Below, in pieces: positions 21,492 through 33,463 of a DNA stretch of 64,000 nucleotides. Position 1 is the stretch's first letter. Each line of letters starts with the position of its first letter. The position numbers and the translations under genes are program-made. The notes beneath the pieces are model-generated. The model was given only the letters and a program-made list of their open reading frames with translations. It ran no database searches and was not told where the DNA came from. Source of the stretch: Anaeramoeba flamelloides (lineage: Eukaryota > Metamonada > Anaeramoebidae); the NCBI GenBank assembly GCA_027625915.1, contig JANTQA010000023.1:10230001-10294000 (forward strand), written 5' to 3'.

Positions 21492-22647
21492 TTATTTCTT
21501 GTTAAGAGCATCAAGTCTTTTAGATAATTCGTCCAAATCATCGATTTGGCTTTTTTTAGGTTTTTTCTTCAACAATGGTTTTGTACCACCGCCACCTCTA
21601 TCTGAAGAGTCGGAATCAGAGTCTGACTCTGAGTCAATTTTTTGTAATTGATCAATTCTTGTTTGTAGAAAATTATCTTGGCTGTTATTTAGTTGTTGGT
21701 TTAGTTGTTGGCTTAGTTGTTGATTCATTTGCTGTTGTTGCTGTATAATATTATTATTTAGATTGTTTTCCATATTTTGCATACCAAATTGTCCCTAATT
21801 AATTTGTGAAATTAAACAAAGAAAAAAAATAATAAAAAAACGAAGAAAAAAATAAAAAGAAGAAAAACGTCAGATTAAGAAAAAGTGAAATTTAAAAAAA
21901 AACGAAGACAAAATTAATTAAAAAATAAAAAAAAAAATAAAAAAATTAAAATTTAAAAGAAATTCTTACAGAAATGTTCATTTGCTGTTGGTTCATCATT
22001 TGCATTTGATTAAACATTTGGTTTTGGTTAAAGTTGTTATTTTGTATTTCTTCTTCATTAGTGTTGACGACCGTTTTACCGTCGATCTCTTTAACAAGTT
22101 CTGGAAGCGCGATTTCAGGATCCCATTCGATGTCGTTATTTTCAGCGATTTCGATTAAATATTGAAGAACAAGATGGACTTCTGGGATCATGATTCCTAA
22201 AGAAGAGATAATTTTTTCATGTACCTTCTTTTCTTTATTTTCTAAATGCTTCATAACAAACTCTTTGCCATACTTTAAAACAAAATGTGTTCGGGCTAAT
22301 TGTTGCAATTCTTTGACTTCAATTTTTTTTGACACATAGATTATTGTTGCAACAGATTCAAGGATGTCTTCTGTGCATGTTTTTTCGCTTTTCAAGACCT
22401 GGAATCGAACTAACAATAAGTCGCACAACAATTCTAACATTTCATAGGCGTCAACCAAGAAATCATCGCGAATTACTTGCTCGACTTTGATTCTTGCTGA
22501 TCGATCCTTCCCATTTGAAAGAAGGGTAGCTATTTGTCTTCGTTGAAGTTTGACATTGTTCTCTTTTTTTTGTCGAAGTAATTTTATTCGTTTTATTGCT
22601 AACCGTAAGGTAACTTTGCACTCGGTTGGTTTAAATTTTTTGCCCAT
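21492..22647 (-). CDS. IST1: IST1-like ESCRT-III-associated protein, two exons
   Basis: Exon 1 is 21970-22647 (ATG at 22647, 226 codons) and exon 2 is 21492-21794. The intron 21795-21969 has GT..AG ends in phase 0, giving 326 residues. Residues about 5-180 are the IST1 helical domain: KFKPTECKVTLRLAIKRIKL, then RRQIATLLSNGKDRSARIKV, EQVIRDDFLVDAYEMLELLC and DLLLVRFQVL, as in animal, yeast and plant IST1. This domain binds CHMP1/Did2 and regulates ESCRT-III on endosomes and in cytokinesis. Residues about 205-270 are a Gln/Asn/Met-rich linker spanning the splice. The C-terminus (DDLDELSKRLDALNKK) fits a type-1 MIT-interacting motif (LxxRLxxL), the Vps4/MIT-binding tail of IST1. An SDSDSDSSDRGGGG stretch precedes it. 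Both functional parts look intact. Confidence 0.95.
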
Positions 22648-24113
22648 AAGAAAAGAAAAATTAAATTGTTAGAAAAGGAAAGTTTAAAGATTGAATAAAG
22701 TAAAAATATGAATGAAAAATGAAAGAATTGTCAATTTGTATGTTTGTAAATCATCACGAAAACAGTAAACTACCTTTTTTTAGATGAAAAGAATGAGACC
22801 AGAATTCTATTCTGTAAAAGATATGATTATTTTTCGTTTGAGAATTATTTTGTTTTGATTTGAAAATAGAAAAATTTTTAAATCAATATTTGGAACAAAA
22901 TCAACTTAGTCTGTGCTTTAAATGTTGAAAAGCCTCTCGTTAATGAACTGAGTTGGGATTTTAAATCAGTTTATTGAATTATTGTTGAGAATTGTTTTTT
23001 CCTTAACAATTTTTGATTTATAGAACTGGGTTCGTCAAGAAATGAAATAAATTAAAAATTTTAGGTTTTTATCAGTTTCTAAAATAATTCTCTTCTTCCT
23101 TTATCGTGCGTAATTAAATTAATTTGTGCAACTAGATATTCTCCTTACCAAGAAACCTAAAAAATTGATTGACAATTACAATCCTTAAAGAATAATTTTT
23201 GACTTTTGTAGAGTAGTTTGAGAAAGGTGCATACCAAAAAGTTATCAAAAATGTTGATAAAACTTTTTAAAATAAGGAACAAAATTCCTCTGAACAACAA
23301 TTTGGAAAATCTTACATTCAGAGCCAGAAACAGCATCACAAGTGCAAAAAATGAAGTATTAATACTAAAGTTTTTAATTTGAATTTTTGTTTGTTCATAA
23401 CTATGAGACTTTCCCAGTGGTGAAAAATTTCGAGGAACTTGAGAGTATGTTTGGTCTATTTAGTTGCGCTCTTTTGTATTAAAAAAAAGAAGGGAAGTGA
23501 TTTGGGGTAGAGAAATATAAAGTGAAAATTAAAAATACTTTTTACAAATTCAAACAAACTCAAATGATCTCCAATCGTTTATTAAATTGAATGTGTTGTC
23601 ATTTAAAACATCAAATATTCTGACAGGTTTCTTGATTATGGTTTTTGTGGATAATTATCACAGTTAAAGAAAAAACAATTATTTAATTTGAAAAATTGTT
23701 AAGAACGGATCCATTTTTGTGTTTGTGAATTAAAAAATTACCTATTAAAATAAATTTTAAAAAAAAAAAAAACAACCTAGCGAAATCAAATTCTTAATGA
23801 TATGGTTTGGTTGAAACTCTTTTCGAAAATTATTTTATTTAAATTTAATTATCTGAATATAATTAAAAGTAATCTTTTGAACAAACAATTGGTTGACTTT
23901 ATCAAATCAAATCAATAGATTTAAATCGTCCAAAATATAAAAATTATACTTTTTTTGTTAGGTACAGAGTATCAAATAAAGATTCTTCTAAAAAGACTGA
24001 TAAAAGGAATAAAATAATTTTTGATGGGATTTCTTCACTTTTTATTTATTTTAAACGAATAGTGGGAAACTATCTATGGAAAAAGGGATCAATAATCTCA
24101 AATAATAAAAATT
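22648..24113. other. Intergenic, upstream of IST1
   Basis: AT-rich. No gene was recognised; the 60-codon frame at 23157-23339 (-) is unsupported. Confidence 0.35.
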
Positions 24114-24316
24114 TACAGTCAGTTCCACTTTTAAGGCACAAAATGCTACGAAATTTAAGGTACAAAAATAATCTAAAATTAAGACACAAAATTCAGATTC
24201 TAGTAAAATAAATTGTAAAAAAAAAAATAATTACAAATTATGTACCTTAATTTGAGTTTTTTTTTTTGCCTTAAATTTCGTTGAAAGTTTGTGTCTTAAT
24301 AGTGGAACTGACTGTA
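24114..24316. mobile_element. CAGTCAGT-type near-palindromic MITE, copy F (well preserved)
   Basis: TACAGTCAGTTCCACTTTTA at the left and, in reverse complement, TACAGTCAGTTCCACTATTA at the right. TA flanks and the usual CACAAA/CGAAATTTAAGG arms around a TAGTAAAATAAATTGTAAAA centre. Confidence 0.85.
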
Positions 24317-25848
24317 TGTAAAACATAACTTTTTCGTAAATTTCATAATAGTCAAAAATTACGGCTTTTCGAAATAATCAGTATCATTTACATAGTATTA
24401 TTTTGTGAAAAACTGGGGAAAACTATGTTTTTATTGAGTTATCTAAGGATAATTTGGGTAATGAATTTTCATTAAATAACTAAAAGTATATTTTACAACC
24501 TAAAAGAATTTTGAATTTAGATAATATATTTAAATAATAAACTTTATAATTTTTTTCATAAGTTTATCCAGATGAAAAAAATATTTTTCTACAATCCAAC
24601 TATTAATTTTCCTTGAAAGGGTGAGAAAGTTAAATTTCCCATACATAACATTTTTTTCACTTGCTTTCAAAGTATTCTATAATTTATAGTAATGATATGA
24701 ATGTATTTAAATATCATCCAAGGGTACAGTAAGAGATTGTAAATTTACTTTTTAAATTTTTCTTTTTTTGTTAGTGTACTTATAAAAAAAATTTGAACAA
24801 TAAATGTTTTTTTAAAACTCAAAAAACCTCAAAATTTGTAATATTTTGTATTGTTTTAATTTACTTGCTTCTAAATCATTTCCAATGGATATGATATTTT
24901 GTCGTATATTTAGAGAGAAAAAAATTATAATAATTCTTAAGACAAACCAATTATAAAAATTATTATTTTTTATTTGTAAAGATTGACTGAATAAATATTT
25001 ATAGAAAAAACTAGAATTTAAATACTAAGATCAAGTCTCAAATATATTAAACTCATCAATACCAAATTTAAATTACTAACCCTGTAAAAATATAATTGTA
25101 AAATAAAATTTTAAAATAACACATGTAAAGAAAAGTGATTATGTGTATTTTCGTATTTTATTTGGTTTGAAAATAGAGAATTTGGTTTGAATATCATCTA
25201 CTTGAGCTATCTTGATATATATTTAGTATTAATAATATATGAGTAGTATGCCATTTTACTTTATAATATTTCAGTATTCATTTGAATTAGTATTTATACT
25301 TAATTATTCAAGTGAATTCGATTATTTTTATCAAAGTAGTAAATTAATATTAAAAAAAAACTCTTTTTTTTGTGTCTCTCCTTTTTTTTTACTTTTACCT
25401 TTAAAATTAAATAATTTTAATTACATTTTTATATATGAGTTTAACAATAAAGTATGATTAAAATTCTAAAAAAAATATTTCTCATTGATTTTGTGAGAAG
25501 ATCTTGGGTATTTTATTAATCAGTATTCCAAAAAAAAAATAACATAGAGATTTTAAACAAAAAAATCCAATATTTAATTGAATTATATCAATTATTATAT
25601 TTTGTTTCAAAAAGTTATATATTAACCAATAATCATCTCGGAATTTTAATTCATTTTTTGAACTTATAAAGAAAATGGTTGGAATTTTATTTTAAAAGTA
25701 AACAGTAATGATTGAAGTATATTCATTCCCAAGAGATGTATATTAGAAACTTAAATATGATTTTAAAGATTAGATTATTTGAAATTTTGAATGTATATTG
25801 TAAAGAAAAGTTTATAAAGCTTTAGTAAAATCATGGGTATACCGCCAG
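24317..25848. other. Intergenic, about 1.5 kb
   Basis: No gene was recognised. The open frame at 25239-25457 is low-complexity and unsupported. Confidence 0.35.
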
Positions 25849-26131
25849 TTCCACTTTTAGGACAGAAACTTTGAACATAATTTTAGAACCCAAAAAATCT
25901 CAAATTAAGGCACATGTTGTGGAATTTTTTTTTTTTCACAAACTATTTTCCTCAAATTCAAATTTATTCCTTAATTTGGGAATTTTATTGTTACTTAAAT
26001 TTCCTTGAAAGTTTGTCTCCTAAAAATTAAACTGACTGTTAAAAAAATTTCAAAAAATGTGCTTGAGTTTCTCATTGTTTTGTACCTGAATTTTTGTTCA
26101 AAGTTTGGATCTTAAAAGTCGAACTAATTAT
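25849..26131. mobile_element. CAGTCAGT-type MITE, copy G, plus an extra half arm
   Basis: The main copy is 25849-26040 (left TACCGCCAGTTCCACTTTTA, right AAACTGACTG). It is followed at 26041-26131 by a second right arm (GTGCTTGAGTTTCTC ... GTTTGGATCTTAAAAGTCGA), suggesting a partial second copy or tandem arm duplication. Confidence 0.65.
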
Positions 26132-26713
26132 ATCATAATTATTTGTATTCTTCATCTGTTAAAAATAATCAATTTGAAAAGGTATTGTTAATGCCATATC
26201 TTATAGTAGTTATGAAAGATTTTTTCCCAAATTACTCAAAAGCAAAAAGATTTACAAAAAGCCATTTGAAATTTTGAACATTGAATTTAAAATTTTTTAT
26301 CCAGAACCAGATCTGGAGAATTATCATGAAAAGCTAACCAAAGGCTGTTTAACGTCTCAATTATCGTTCTCCTTTTTTAGTGAGTTGAGGTAAATTTAGA
26401 GAAAATGTAAATAAAATGCATTTGTAATAAAAAAATTTCAATCACAATAAATTTTAACGAAAGGATCAATTTGAAATTGGGGAAATGGTTTTAAAATTCT
26501 TTTCAAAATAGTTTGTTCCCTATTTGAAACCAACCATTCATTAGAAATCAAAAAAAATAAAACCCAAAAGAAAAATAAAAAATGATAACGAGAAAAGAAA
26601 AAATTATTCAGGGTTTGGAGTTGAATAAAATTCTTTTTATTTAATTTAATTTAACGATCAATGCCGAATTAAAGAAAATAGTTTTATTGATTTCTTTTAA
26701 GAAATGTGTTGGT
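26132..26713. other. Intergenic
   Basis: AT-rich. No gene or clear repeat was seen. Confidence 0.3.
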
Positions 26714-27142
26714 TTATAGCTTAAATTTAATTGGAAATTTATAGTAATGAACCCAAATTACATAAATAACAATAGTAAAAATTAAGTAAACTAAGCAATC
26801 CAATTTTGTGCTTGTTTTGATCCCAGACTGACGTTGTTTTTTCCATTTTTTGTATTTTGCAATTAATTCTTTGTTTTCAGCATAAAATTGTCGATCCATT
26901 TCTTCACTTTCCTTTTTAAGATCTTTTAATCTGCTTTCCCATTTATTGGGTTCTTTTTCATCTTTACTTTGTTGTTCTTTATCTTTTTCTTTTTCTGTTT
27001 CTGTTTCTGTTTCTTTTTCTTTTTCTTTTTCTTTTTCTTGTCCATTGTCTTTTTTTTTTTCTTTGATCTCTTCTTCACTTTCAATGATTTCTTCAATCTC
27101 TTTTTGTTCTTTTTCCTTTTTAGTTTCAATTTGCTCTGTCAT
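26714..27142 (-). CDS. Small charged coiled-coil protein with a C-terminal membrane anchor, unknown function
   Basis: A 142-residue frame on the minus strand, ATG 27142 to TAA 26714. Residues 1-70 are a Glu/Lys low-complexity run (EKEKEKETETETEKEKDKEQ), encoded by a CTTTTT/CTGTTT simple repeat at 26980-27035. Residues 71-112 are a short coiled coil (WESRLKDLKKESEEMDRQFY). Residues about 116-136 are a single hydrophobic helix (LDCLVYLIFTIVIYVIWVHY) followed by ten mostly basic and hydrophobic residues, so the likely topology is tail-anchored with the bulk in the cytosol. The layout resembles small tail-anchored coiled-coil proteins such as CCDC167, but the similarity is architectural only. The frame's precise anchor argues for a real gene despite the repeat. 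Confidence 0.7.
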   Translation of the reverse strand: MTEQIETKKEKEQKEIEEIIESEEEIKEKKKDNGQEKEKEKEKETETETEKEKDKEQQSKDEKEPNKWESRLKDLKKESEEMDRQFYAENKELIAKYKKWKKQRQSGIKTSTKLDCLVYLIFTIVIYVIWVHYYKFPIKFKL

Positions 27143-28480
27143 ACAATCAAATTTTCTGAATAATTAGCAAAATTCTTTATATAATATTTAACGAAAAAAT
27201 GATTGGAAATAATTCAAAAATTAATTGTTAAACAGTTTTTATAACAACTTTTAAATAAATGTTATTTCACTTGTGGAATATAAAATTATTAAAAAATAAA
27301 ATGATAGTTTTGTTAAAAATACATGTATGAAAATAATCCCAAACAAAATATTTAATTGTTAATTTTTGGAAAATTGTGATATAATTGCTTTTTTATAAAA
27401 TCAAATCTTTTTGAGAACTAAACTCTTTTTTTCTGATAACAGTTATAAACCTTCTTAAAGTTCCTTAAAGTTGGGTTTGTTGAGTGTACTCATTTAATTG
27501 TCTGATAACGAAAGTAGATCTACTTTTTTTGAAAAAAATAGAATTTTATTGAGGTTGCTATGAATTTGGACAAATGAGTATTTTTTGATGTATTTTTTGA
27601 TTGGTTGAATAGTGTTTTAATTAAGTTTAATTTATTTAGACGTCATTCTAATACGTGGCCAGTTCTAATTTTTAAAAAGGTTGATTTTTAAATAAAAGAA
27701 ATTAATCAAAAATTAAACAACAATTTGCATACTATTGATAAATTTAAATATATTAAATAAAATTTTTTATTCAATTTCCATTTTTGTAATTTAACCTCAA
27801 GTTTTAAAAAAACACAAGTAAAAGAATCTTCTCTTGTGAAACCAATTTTACAAAGTTTCTAAAAATTATACCAATAAAATACTTTATTCATAGCTTGTTT
27901 AAAAAAAATATCTTAAATGGAAAATCTAGTAAAAATTTTCAGATATTTATTATCATTTAACAGTATGAACAATCAAAATTTTATTAAGAGACTATTTCAA
28001 TGTACATTATTTTTTTCAATACCTTATTACATAAAAAATCTTATTGTTTATTATTTTATATTTTTGAATGGTTAAATACCTTGAATTTCAAACAAATATT
28101 TTCTTTTGGTACATAATCAATTTAAATTTGATTTAATCCAATTTTTAGTTGTTTCATAACCATGCTGTTTTTGACAACATAAGGGTTTTGTAAGTTTTTT
28201 GAGATAATAATATCTCATTTGAGAAATTGAAAAAATGAAAAAAAAAATCGTAGAGATATCAAAAAGTAAACAAAAATGATATATCAAAATCAATATAGTA
28301 TTCTTGGAAAATTATATATTCTAAAGATTTAAATTGGAAATTGAATGTCGCTCTTTGTAACTTTTTTCAAAATTTCCTTTTTTTTTTATTATTGATTTTT
28401 CGAGATCGATCATTCTTTAAACGTTGATTGGTTTTTAATTCGGATAAGTTAATGATAAAAATTTAAAGTTTTTTTTCACT
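27143..28480. other. Intergenic, about 1.3 kb
   Basis: No gene was recognised. It ends at the TTAA of the next element. Confidence 0.35.
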
Positions 28481-29421
28481 TTAAGGGACTAGTCTCTATT
28501 AAATTATTGTGGGTAAATTTAATAGAGATTTATAAATTGTTTTTGCCAATTACTTAGATTTGAAATAAAAGTGTTAAACTTCTTTATATAATAATGGAAT
28601 ATCGATTAATGGCTTTCATTAAATTTAGTTATTGTTTTTATCGAAATAAAAAATTTTTGAATTTTTTCACTTTTTTGAAAGTTGCTTTTTTTCAACTTTT
28701 CGCAAAAATACAAAAAATAAAAAAAAATATAAACAAGAAAGCAAAACATTGTTGTGTTTGTGGTAGACATACAAAAAAATAATTTGAAAGATAAACCTGA
28801 AAAGATTTTTTTTTGGATTTGCATGAAAAACAGTTTGATTCAAAAAAAAATATACAATATATGCTTTACTCAAATAAAAAGATTTTATTCTTTCCTTCTA
28901 CCGTTCTTTTTTTTCATGTATCTACTTTTTGAGTTTCCAATCTTTTGTTTTTTGTTGGATTTGAAGTTTTTTTAAGTGTTCCGAAATGACCATTCAAAAA
29001 TTTTTTGCCAGAGTCAAAAATAATAAAAGAAAAGAATAAGAACGTTTTTTTAAAAAGTTATAATTGATAAGACAAATTGGGTTTTTTATAGAGTCAATTT
29101 GGATGAACAGAAGTGAATAAGAAAATATTCACCAGTTTTAAATTATTTTTCCGTTTTTCCAAATGAGAATAAATATTAATTTTGAGAAAATAATTAAATC
29201 AAAAATTAATCAAAATTTTCTCATCTATTAAAGGATATTTTTTTTTAAAAAAATTTTAAAAGAGACTCTTTTTGACTAGACTTCTAAAATTTTTAATAAA
29301 CAAGAACTAAAAGTTCTTACATTAAAAAAAAGTATATTTTCAATTTTAAACGTGTTTCAAGATAAGGATTCCTTATTTAGTTATTGGTCAAAAAAAAAAT
29401 TAATAAAGACTAGTACCTCAA
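28481..29421 (+). mobile_element. TTAA-flanked piggyBac-like relic
   Basis: The left end TTAAGGGACTAGTCTCTATT (28481) and right end GACTAGTACCTCAA (to 29421) match the short MITEs at 45996-46174 and 57045-57226, which lack the middle. The about 750 bp between 28575 and 29330 are therefore either the internal part of a longer family member or an insertion. That middle holds a Cys/His-rich piece described in the next entry. Confidence 0.6.
28700..28885 (+). pseudogene. Possible piggyBac transposase C-terminal zinc-finger remnant
   Basis: One frame reads KKAKHCCVCGRHTKK and the neighbouring frame continues KDKPEKIFFWICMKN, then QKKIYNICFTQIK. PiggyBac (PGBD-type) transposases end in a cysteine-rich domain of the form R-x-C-x-x-C ... 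[YF]-x-C-x-x-C ... C-F-x-x-Y-H. The order HCCVC, FWIC, NICFTQ is consistent with a worn copy in which several cysteines are gone and the frame is broken at a poly-A run. Its place inside a TTAA element supports the reading, but the sequence is short, so confidence is limited. Confidence 0.4.
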
Positions 29422-30059
29422 TGGAAATTATCTTTCAACGTTTTGACTTGGTCTATGTAATTAGCAAACTTTTTTTGATGGTGAAAAATAATATTATCAA
29501 TTTTAATATTTTGATATATTTTAGATTAATTCTTTAGTCGGTTTTTCTTATTTTAATTTGGACAGTTAAATTCAAATTCACTCTTTTGAATAAAAAAGAA
29601 TCCTAAAATATTTTCTTTTTTTAAAATTCTTGGTGCATAAGAAAATATAAATCAACTATTTTACAAAAATTTGGGGTAGAATGGTATAAAAGTAATATAT
29701 AAAAGGATTTAAACCATGTATTGGAAGTGTAAATAATTACTTCTAAAAAAATGGGTTAAAACTCTTTTAAATTAGCCGTGCGTTATGTAAAAACTTTTGG
29801 TAAATCCATTTTTAACACAAATGGGTTGATTTTATTTATCCATTTCTATATTCAGTACTCAAATTTTTTCAGAGTCTTCTATTTTCCAAAAAAAAAAATC
29901 AACCTTTTTATAATTGGTTAAGATCTATCTTATTTTGGTATTAATTCAAAAAAAAATTCTCAAAATTTTTGATCTTTATCAAAAAAAAAAAAACAAAATC
30001 AGAATCTAATTAATCAAATAAATAAAGAAAGTTCATTGTTTTAACAGGGTGGTCATAAT
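29422..30059. other. Intergenic
   Basis: AT-rich. No gene was seen. Confidence 0.3.
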
Positions 30060-30266
30060 ATATCAGATTCAATTTATTCCTTTCCATTTTCATAGCTTAA
30101 ACTTTGAACAAAATTTCAAGTATAAAATTATTCCCACTTAGAATCAATTATTTATTCTTAGAAGAATAATTTGAGTATATAAAAAAACTTTTTCAAAAAA
30201 GTTTCTTTAATTTGTAATTTTACATATCTTAAATTTCGTTGAAAGTTTCTGTCTTAAAAACAGTAT
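30060..30266. mobile_element. CAGTCAGT-type MITE, copy H (heavily decayed)
   Basis: Recognisable mainly from the arms AACTTTGAACAAAATTTCAA on the left and TTAAATTTCGTTGAAAGTTT then CTGTCTTAAAA on the right. The terminal sequences are worn. Confidence 0.45.
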
Positions 30267-30639
30267 ATCGGTAAATATTTAGGTTTAACTTTTCGAATAT
30301 CAACAATTTTTAAAAAATTATTAAATATTTACTAATGTTATTTGAAGTTGTTCTGTAGTGTTCTATGGCCAGAATAAATAAAATAAATTTAAATTTTGAG
30401 ATCTGATCATGTTTTTGTTTTTTTTTTTTGTTTTTTCAAAATTTGTAATTTTTTTTTTTTCATTTAACTTTTTATAATCTTTTTAATTTTTTTTTATTCT
30501 ATTTTTAAAAAAAGATCAAGTCAAAAAAACAAAATGTTTGAAAAATCATAATGAACAATAAGAAAATTGAGGCTTTCTAAATTCTTTTTTAAATAAATGT
30601 ATTTATTTGTAAGAAAATATTATCGTTCAATAATTTTTT

Positions 30640-31035
30640 TTGTTTTCACTTGAAAGAAACTAAGATTAACAAATTTTATTGTTCTTTTTTTTTTTTTTTT
30701 TGATATAATAATTGGTACCAAGCAAGAATTAGATGCCACTGTTTTACACCAAAAAAAAAAAAAAATAAACAAAAATGATATAAGAAATGCCAAAACTCCA
30801 GTCAACAGGATCGAATTTATTTTTTTATTAGGGAAACTTTTCTCTTTAAAATTAAATATCAGCCAAATCATAAACTAATTTTTGTATTATGGATTTATAT
30901 CTATAATTGAGTTTATCTTTTAAAGAAAGTCTTTAAAAAAAATTTTTTTTGATCATCTTTTACTATTATTTTTTAATTTTTTATAACATTTACCTGTGAA
31001 CCAGCTTCCAAAATAATACAAACTCAAATTAAAAA
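30640..31035 (-). pseudogene. Possible fragment of a membrane-protein gene
   Basis: On the minus strand, 30870 downwards reads NSILLTGVLAFLISFLFIF, then a T-run, then KTVASNSCLVPIII. It resembles one helix-loop segment of a small-molecule transporter, but no family could be fixed. A short piece with donor-like GTAAAT ending lies at about 31000-31030 (GAAGCTGGTTCACAG). The parts are too short and too interrupted to call a gene. It could be exons of a decayed transporter or chance. Confidence 0.2.
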
Positions 31036-31350
31036 ATTATTCACTATTTTTAGTGAGGAAAAGATATTTTCATCAAAGATTGATATATTTATAAAAAATC
31101 TTAAATTTAGTGAAAAAAATACAAATTAGTGATAATCAAGCAAAATCCTTTGAATGGGATATTTTAACTTGAAAATTCAATTGGTAATTTTCCTTTGTAT
31201 TTCTTGATACTTTTGCCATATTTTGCAAAAAAAAAAATTGAAAAGAAAAATAACAAAATTAAAATATAAAGTTGTTTTTGTATCTCATTAAGAGTAATTT
31301 TTTTATTCTTATTCAAATAAAAAATAAAAAAATAAAAATAAAAAAAAAAC

Positions 31351-32880
31351 TTAAACCCAAATTGGTTTTGGAATTTTCCCAATTTTCCATCTCATTTTCT
31401 GTATTCTTCTTCTTTGTCCAAACCATCTTTGTACTTGAATTTCAGGTATTTTTGTTTTTTTCGCCATTCGGTAACGGGTGTCCTTGTCTGGGTATGGTCC
31501 CGTTTTGCAATTGGTGTTCTTAAGATACCATTTTTCAAAAATTAATTTGGCAAACTCTGGTGTGTTCATCCTTGGTCCTCTGCTTTTCCTTTTTTTTTTA
31601 ATAATTTTAATGCCCCTCTTATCATTGGGGATTATTTGAAATGATTTTTTATTCCAGTCAAGATCTTGATTATTACTGCTGCTGCTGCTGCTGTGATCAT
31701 GATTAGTATGTTTTTTTTTCTTTGAATTTTTCGATTGCAAAGCTCCATTCTGATCATGGTTTAACAAAAAGTTTTTTTTGGATTTAAATTTTTTTTTGCT
31801 TTTATTTTTTCTTCTTTTTTTGTAAGACTTATCCAATAAGAATGAATATTTTCTTTTTCTTTTTCTCTTTATTTCTTTTTTAATTTCCTTAATAATTTCA
31901 CTATTGCTATTGCTGTCGCTGCCGCTGCTGTTGTCGCTGTCAATTCCGCTCTCCCTTATATCATCAAGATCGCTAACTGAATCAAAGTTTCGAGACTGAT
32001 CCTTTGAATTATCGTCTTTGTTATTATGATAACTGCGGCCCGCACTTTTGCCATTGGTGTTGTCACTGTCGAACTTTTTCAATTTGACTTTACCTTTTGG
32101 AAATTTTTTCTTGGAAGAAGAATGCTTTTGCTTTTTTTCTTTTTTTCTCCTTCTCCTCCTCCTTCTTCTTCTCCTATTTCTTTTCAGTTCTTTAAAATAG
32201 CGGTCAACATCCGAAGAAGACAAGGACAAATCTGAGTCCGAAAATTTTGTTGGTTTTCGTTTTGAGTTTTTCATTTTCTTCTTTTTGAATTTTCTTTTTT
32301 TTTTTTTGACAACAATCCTGAATTCTTTTTCTGGTTTTTTCATTTGATCAATTTTGTGTTGGACAAATTGTTGATCATTGACCTCCACATTACCGTCGGT
32401 GTTATCCAAAAGGAAATTTTCGTTTTCCTTGTGTTTGAATAAATTGTCATTTTTTTGAAAAATCTTGGATGTGGAAAAATCGGAAATATTTTTTTCGCTA
32501 TTTGACTCCAGAAAATTCTTAAACTCATTTTCAATTTTGTAATCAAGACTGTATGAGCTCTTGTTAAAAGAGAAAAAGGAATCCTCAAAGTCGGTTTTTT
32601 TGTCAAAGGAATCCAGATTCTCATTATTTATTCTCTGTAAAAGAAAAGGATCTTTGTTGTTGTTGTTCCAATTCTTTGCAAAGTCTTTGGGAATGCTTTT
32701 TTTTGTTGTGTACTTTTTCCAGTTTGTTTTTGAGGGACTTGAAAAGCCTTCAAAGCTTTGGGTGTTTGATGAAAAGTCATTCATGCTCTGCAGTGTCTCA
32801 AGTTGTTGTGGGTAAATCAGGTCATGTAATTGGAATTGGAGTGTCTCCATTTCTTGTGGTTTGTTAAGATAATAGTCCAT
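31351..32880 (-). CDS. Homeodomain protein, 509 residues, KN/TALE-like
   Basis: A single frame on the minus strand, ATG 32880 to TAA 31351. The homeodomain is at the extreme C-terminus, about residues 438-500: helix 1 FAKLIFEKWYL, a loop with GPYPDKDTRYRMAKKT like the PYP loop of TALE/KN homeodomains, then the recognition helix IQVQRWFGQRRRIQ. The usual WFxNxR is WFGQRR, so the near-invariant Asn51 is Gln. The protein ends IPKPIWV. The long N-terminal part is disordered: Asn/Ser/Phe-rich at 1-130, Lys/Arg-rich with an Arg run (RRRRRRRRRRKKEKK) near 235-250, and acidic Ser/Asp repeats near 300-330. Expected role: nuclear DNA-binding regulator. Its closest visible relative is the protein at 47226-48605. 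Confidence 0.88.
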   Translation of the reverse strand: MDYYLNKPQEMETLQFQLHDLIYPQQLETLQSMNDFSSNTQSFEGFSSPSKTNWKKYTTKKSIPKDFAKNWNNNNKDPFLLQRINNENLDSFDKKTDFEDSFFSFNKSSYSLDYKIENEFKNFLESNSEKNISDFSTSKIFQKNDNLFKHKENENFLLDNTDGNVEVNDQQFVQHKIDQMKKPEKEFRIVVKKKKRKFKKKKMKNSKRKPTKFSDSDLSLSSSDVDRYFKELKRNRRRRRRRRRRKKEKKQKHSSSKKKFPKGKVKLKKFDSDNTNGKSAGRSYHNNKDDNSKDQSRNFDSVSDLDDIRESGIDSDNSSGSDSNSNSEIIKEIKKEIKRKRKRKYSFLLDKSYKKRRKNKSKKKFKSKKNFLLNHDQNGALQSKNSKKKKHTNHDHSSSSSSNNQDLDWNKKSFQIIPNDKRGIKIIKKKRKSRGPRMNTPEFAKLIFEKWYLKNTNCKTGPYPDKDTRYRMAKKTKIPEIQVQRWFGQRRRIQKMRWKIGKIPKPIWV

Positions 32881-33460
32881 TACAGTGGTGTTTGTGGAAA
32901 GAGTGTTCTTCGTTTATTTTGATCAGGCTCTTGCAAATTCTATTTGGAAAGTTTATTTGGATTGGAAAAAACAAGATGTTTCTCACGAAAAAAAATGAAA
33001 ATGCTTTATTTTTTCATTTTTTTTTTTGTTATTGTAGACAGAGACGAGTGCCTTGGTACAAACAAAGGTGTGGAATTGTTGATTTTTTGTGAATCTTGAA
33101 TGGATATTTTTCTTTTTTTTTTAGCTTTCTTTTGGTACTCTATGACTATGATCAGTTAACCTTTGAAAATTCTGGTTCTTTTTTTGATTGGTTTACTTTT
33201 ATTATTTTACAAATTTTGTTTCGTGTGATAATTGTAAATTTAGAGGAAACATTTTGAAGATCATATTTTTTTTTTTAAACACTAAATTTATTTCTCTTCA
33301 AAGGGTGAGAAAACACCTTTTTCAAAAAACTATTTTTGTTATTTTTCTGATTCCTTTTATAATTTTTCTGAATGATTGGAAATGAATGGAAAGGGGAAAC
33401 AAATTACATTTCAGTATTACACTTAAATTCTATTTATATTTTTGGTGGTTGTAAGAAAAA
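32881..33460. other. Intergenic, upstream of the homeodomain gene
   Basis: A somewhat GC-richer patch near 33035-33085 precedes the gene and may be leader or promoter sequence. No gene was recognised. Confidence 0.35.
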
Positions 33461-33463
33461 TTT

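Noticed and set aside
26926-27167. Extra open frames in the other five frames over the Glu/Lys repeat
   Set aside because: They come from the simple CTTTTT/CTGTTT repeat inside the real minus-strand gene.
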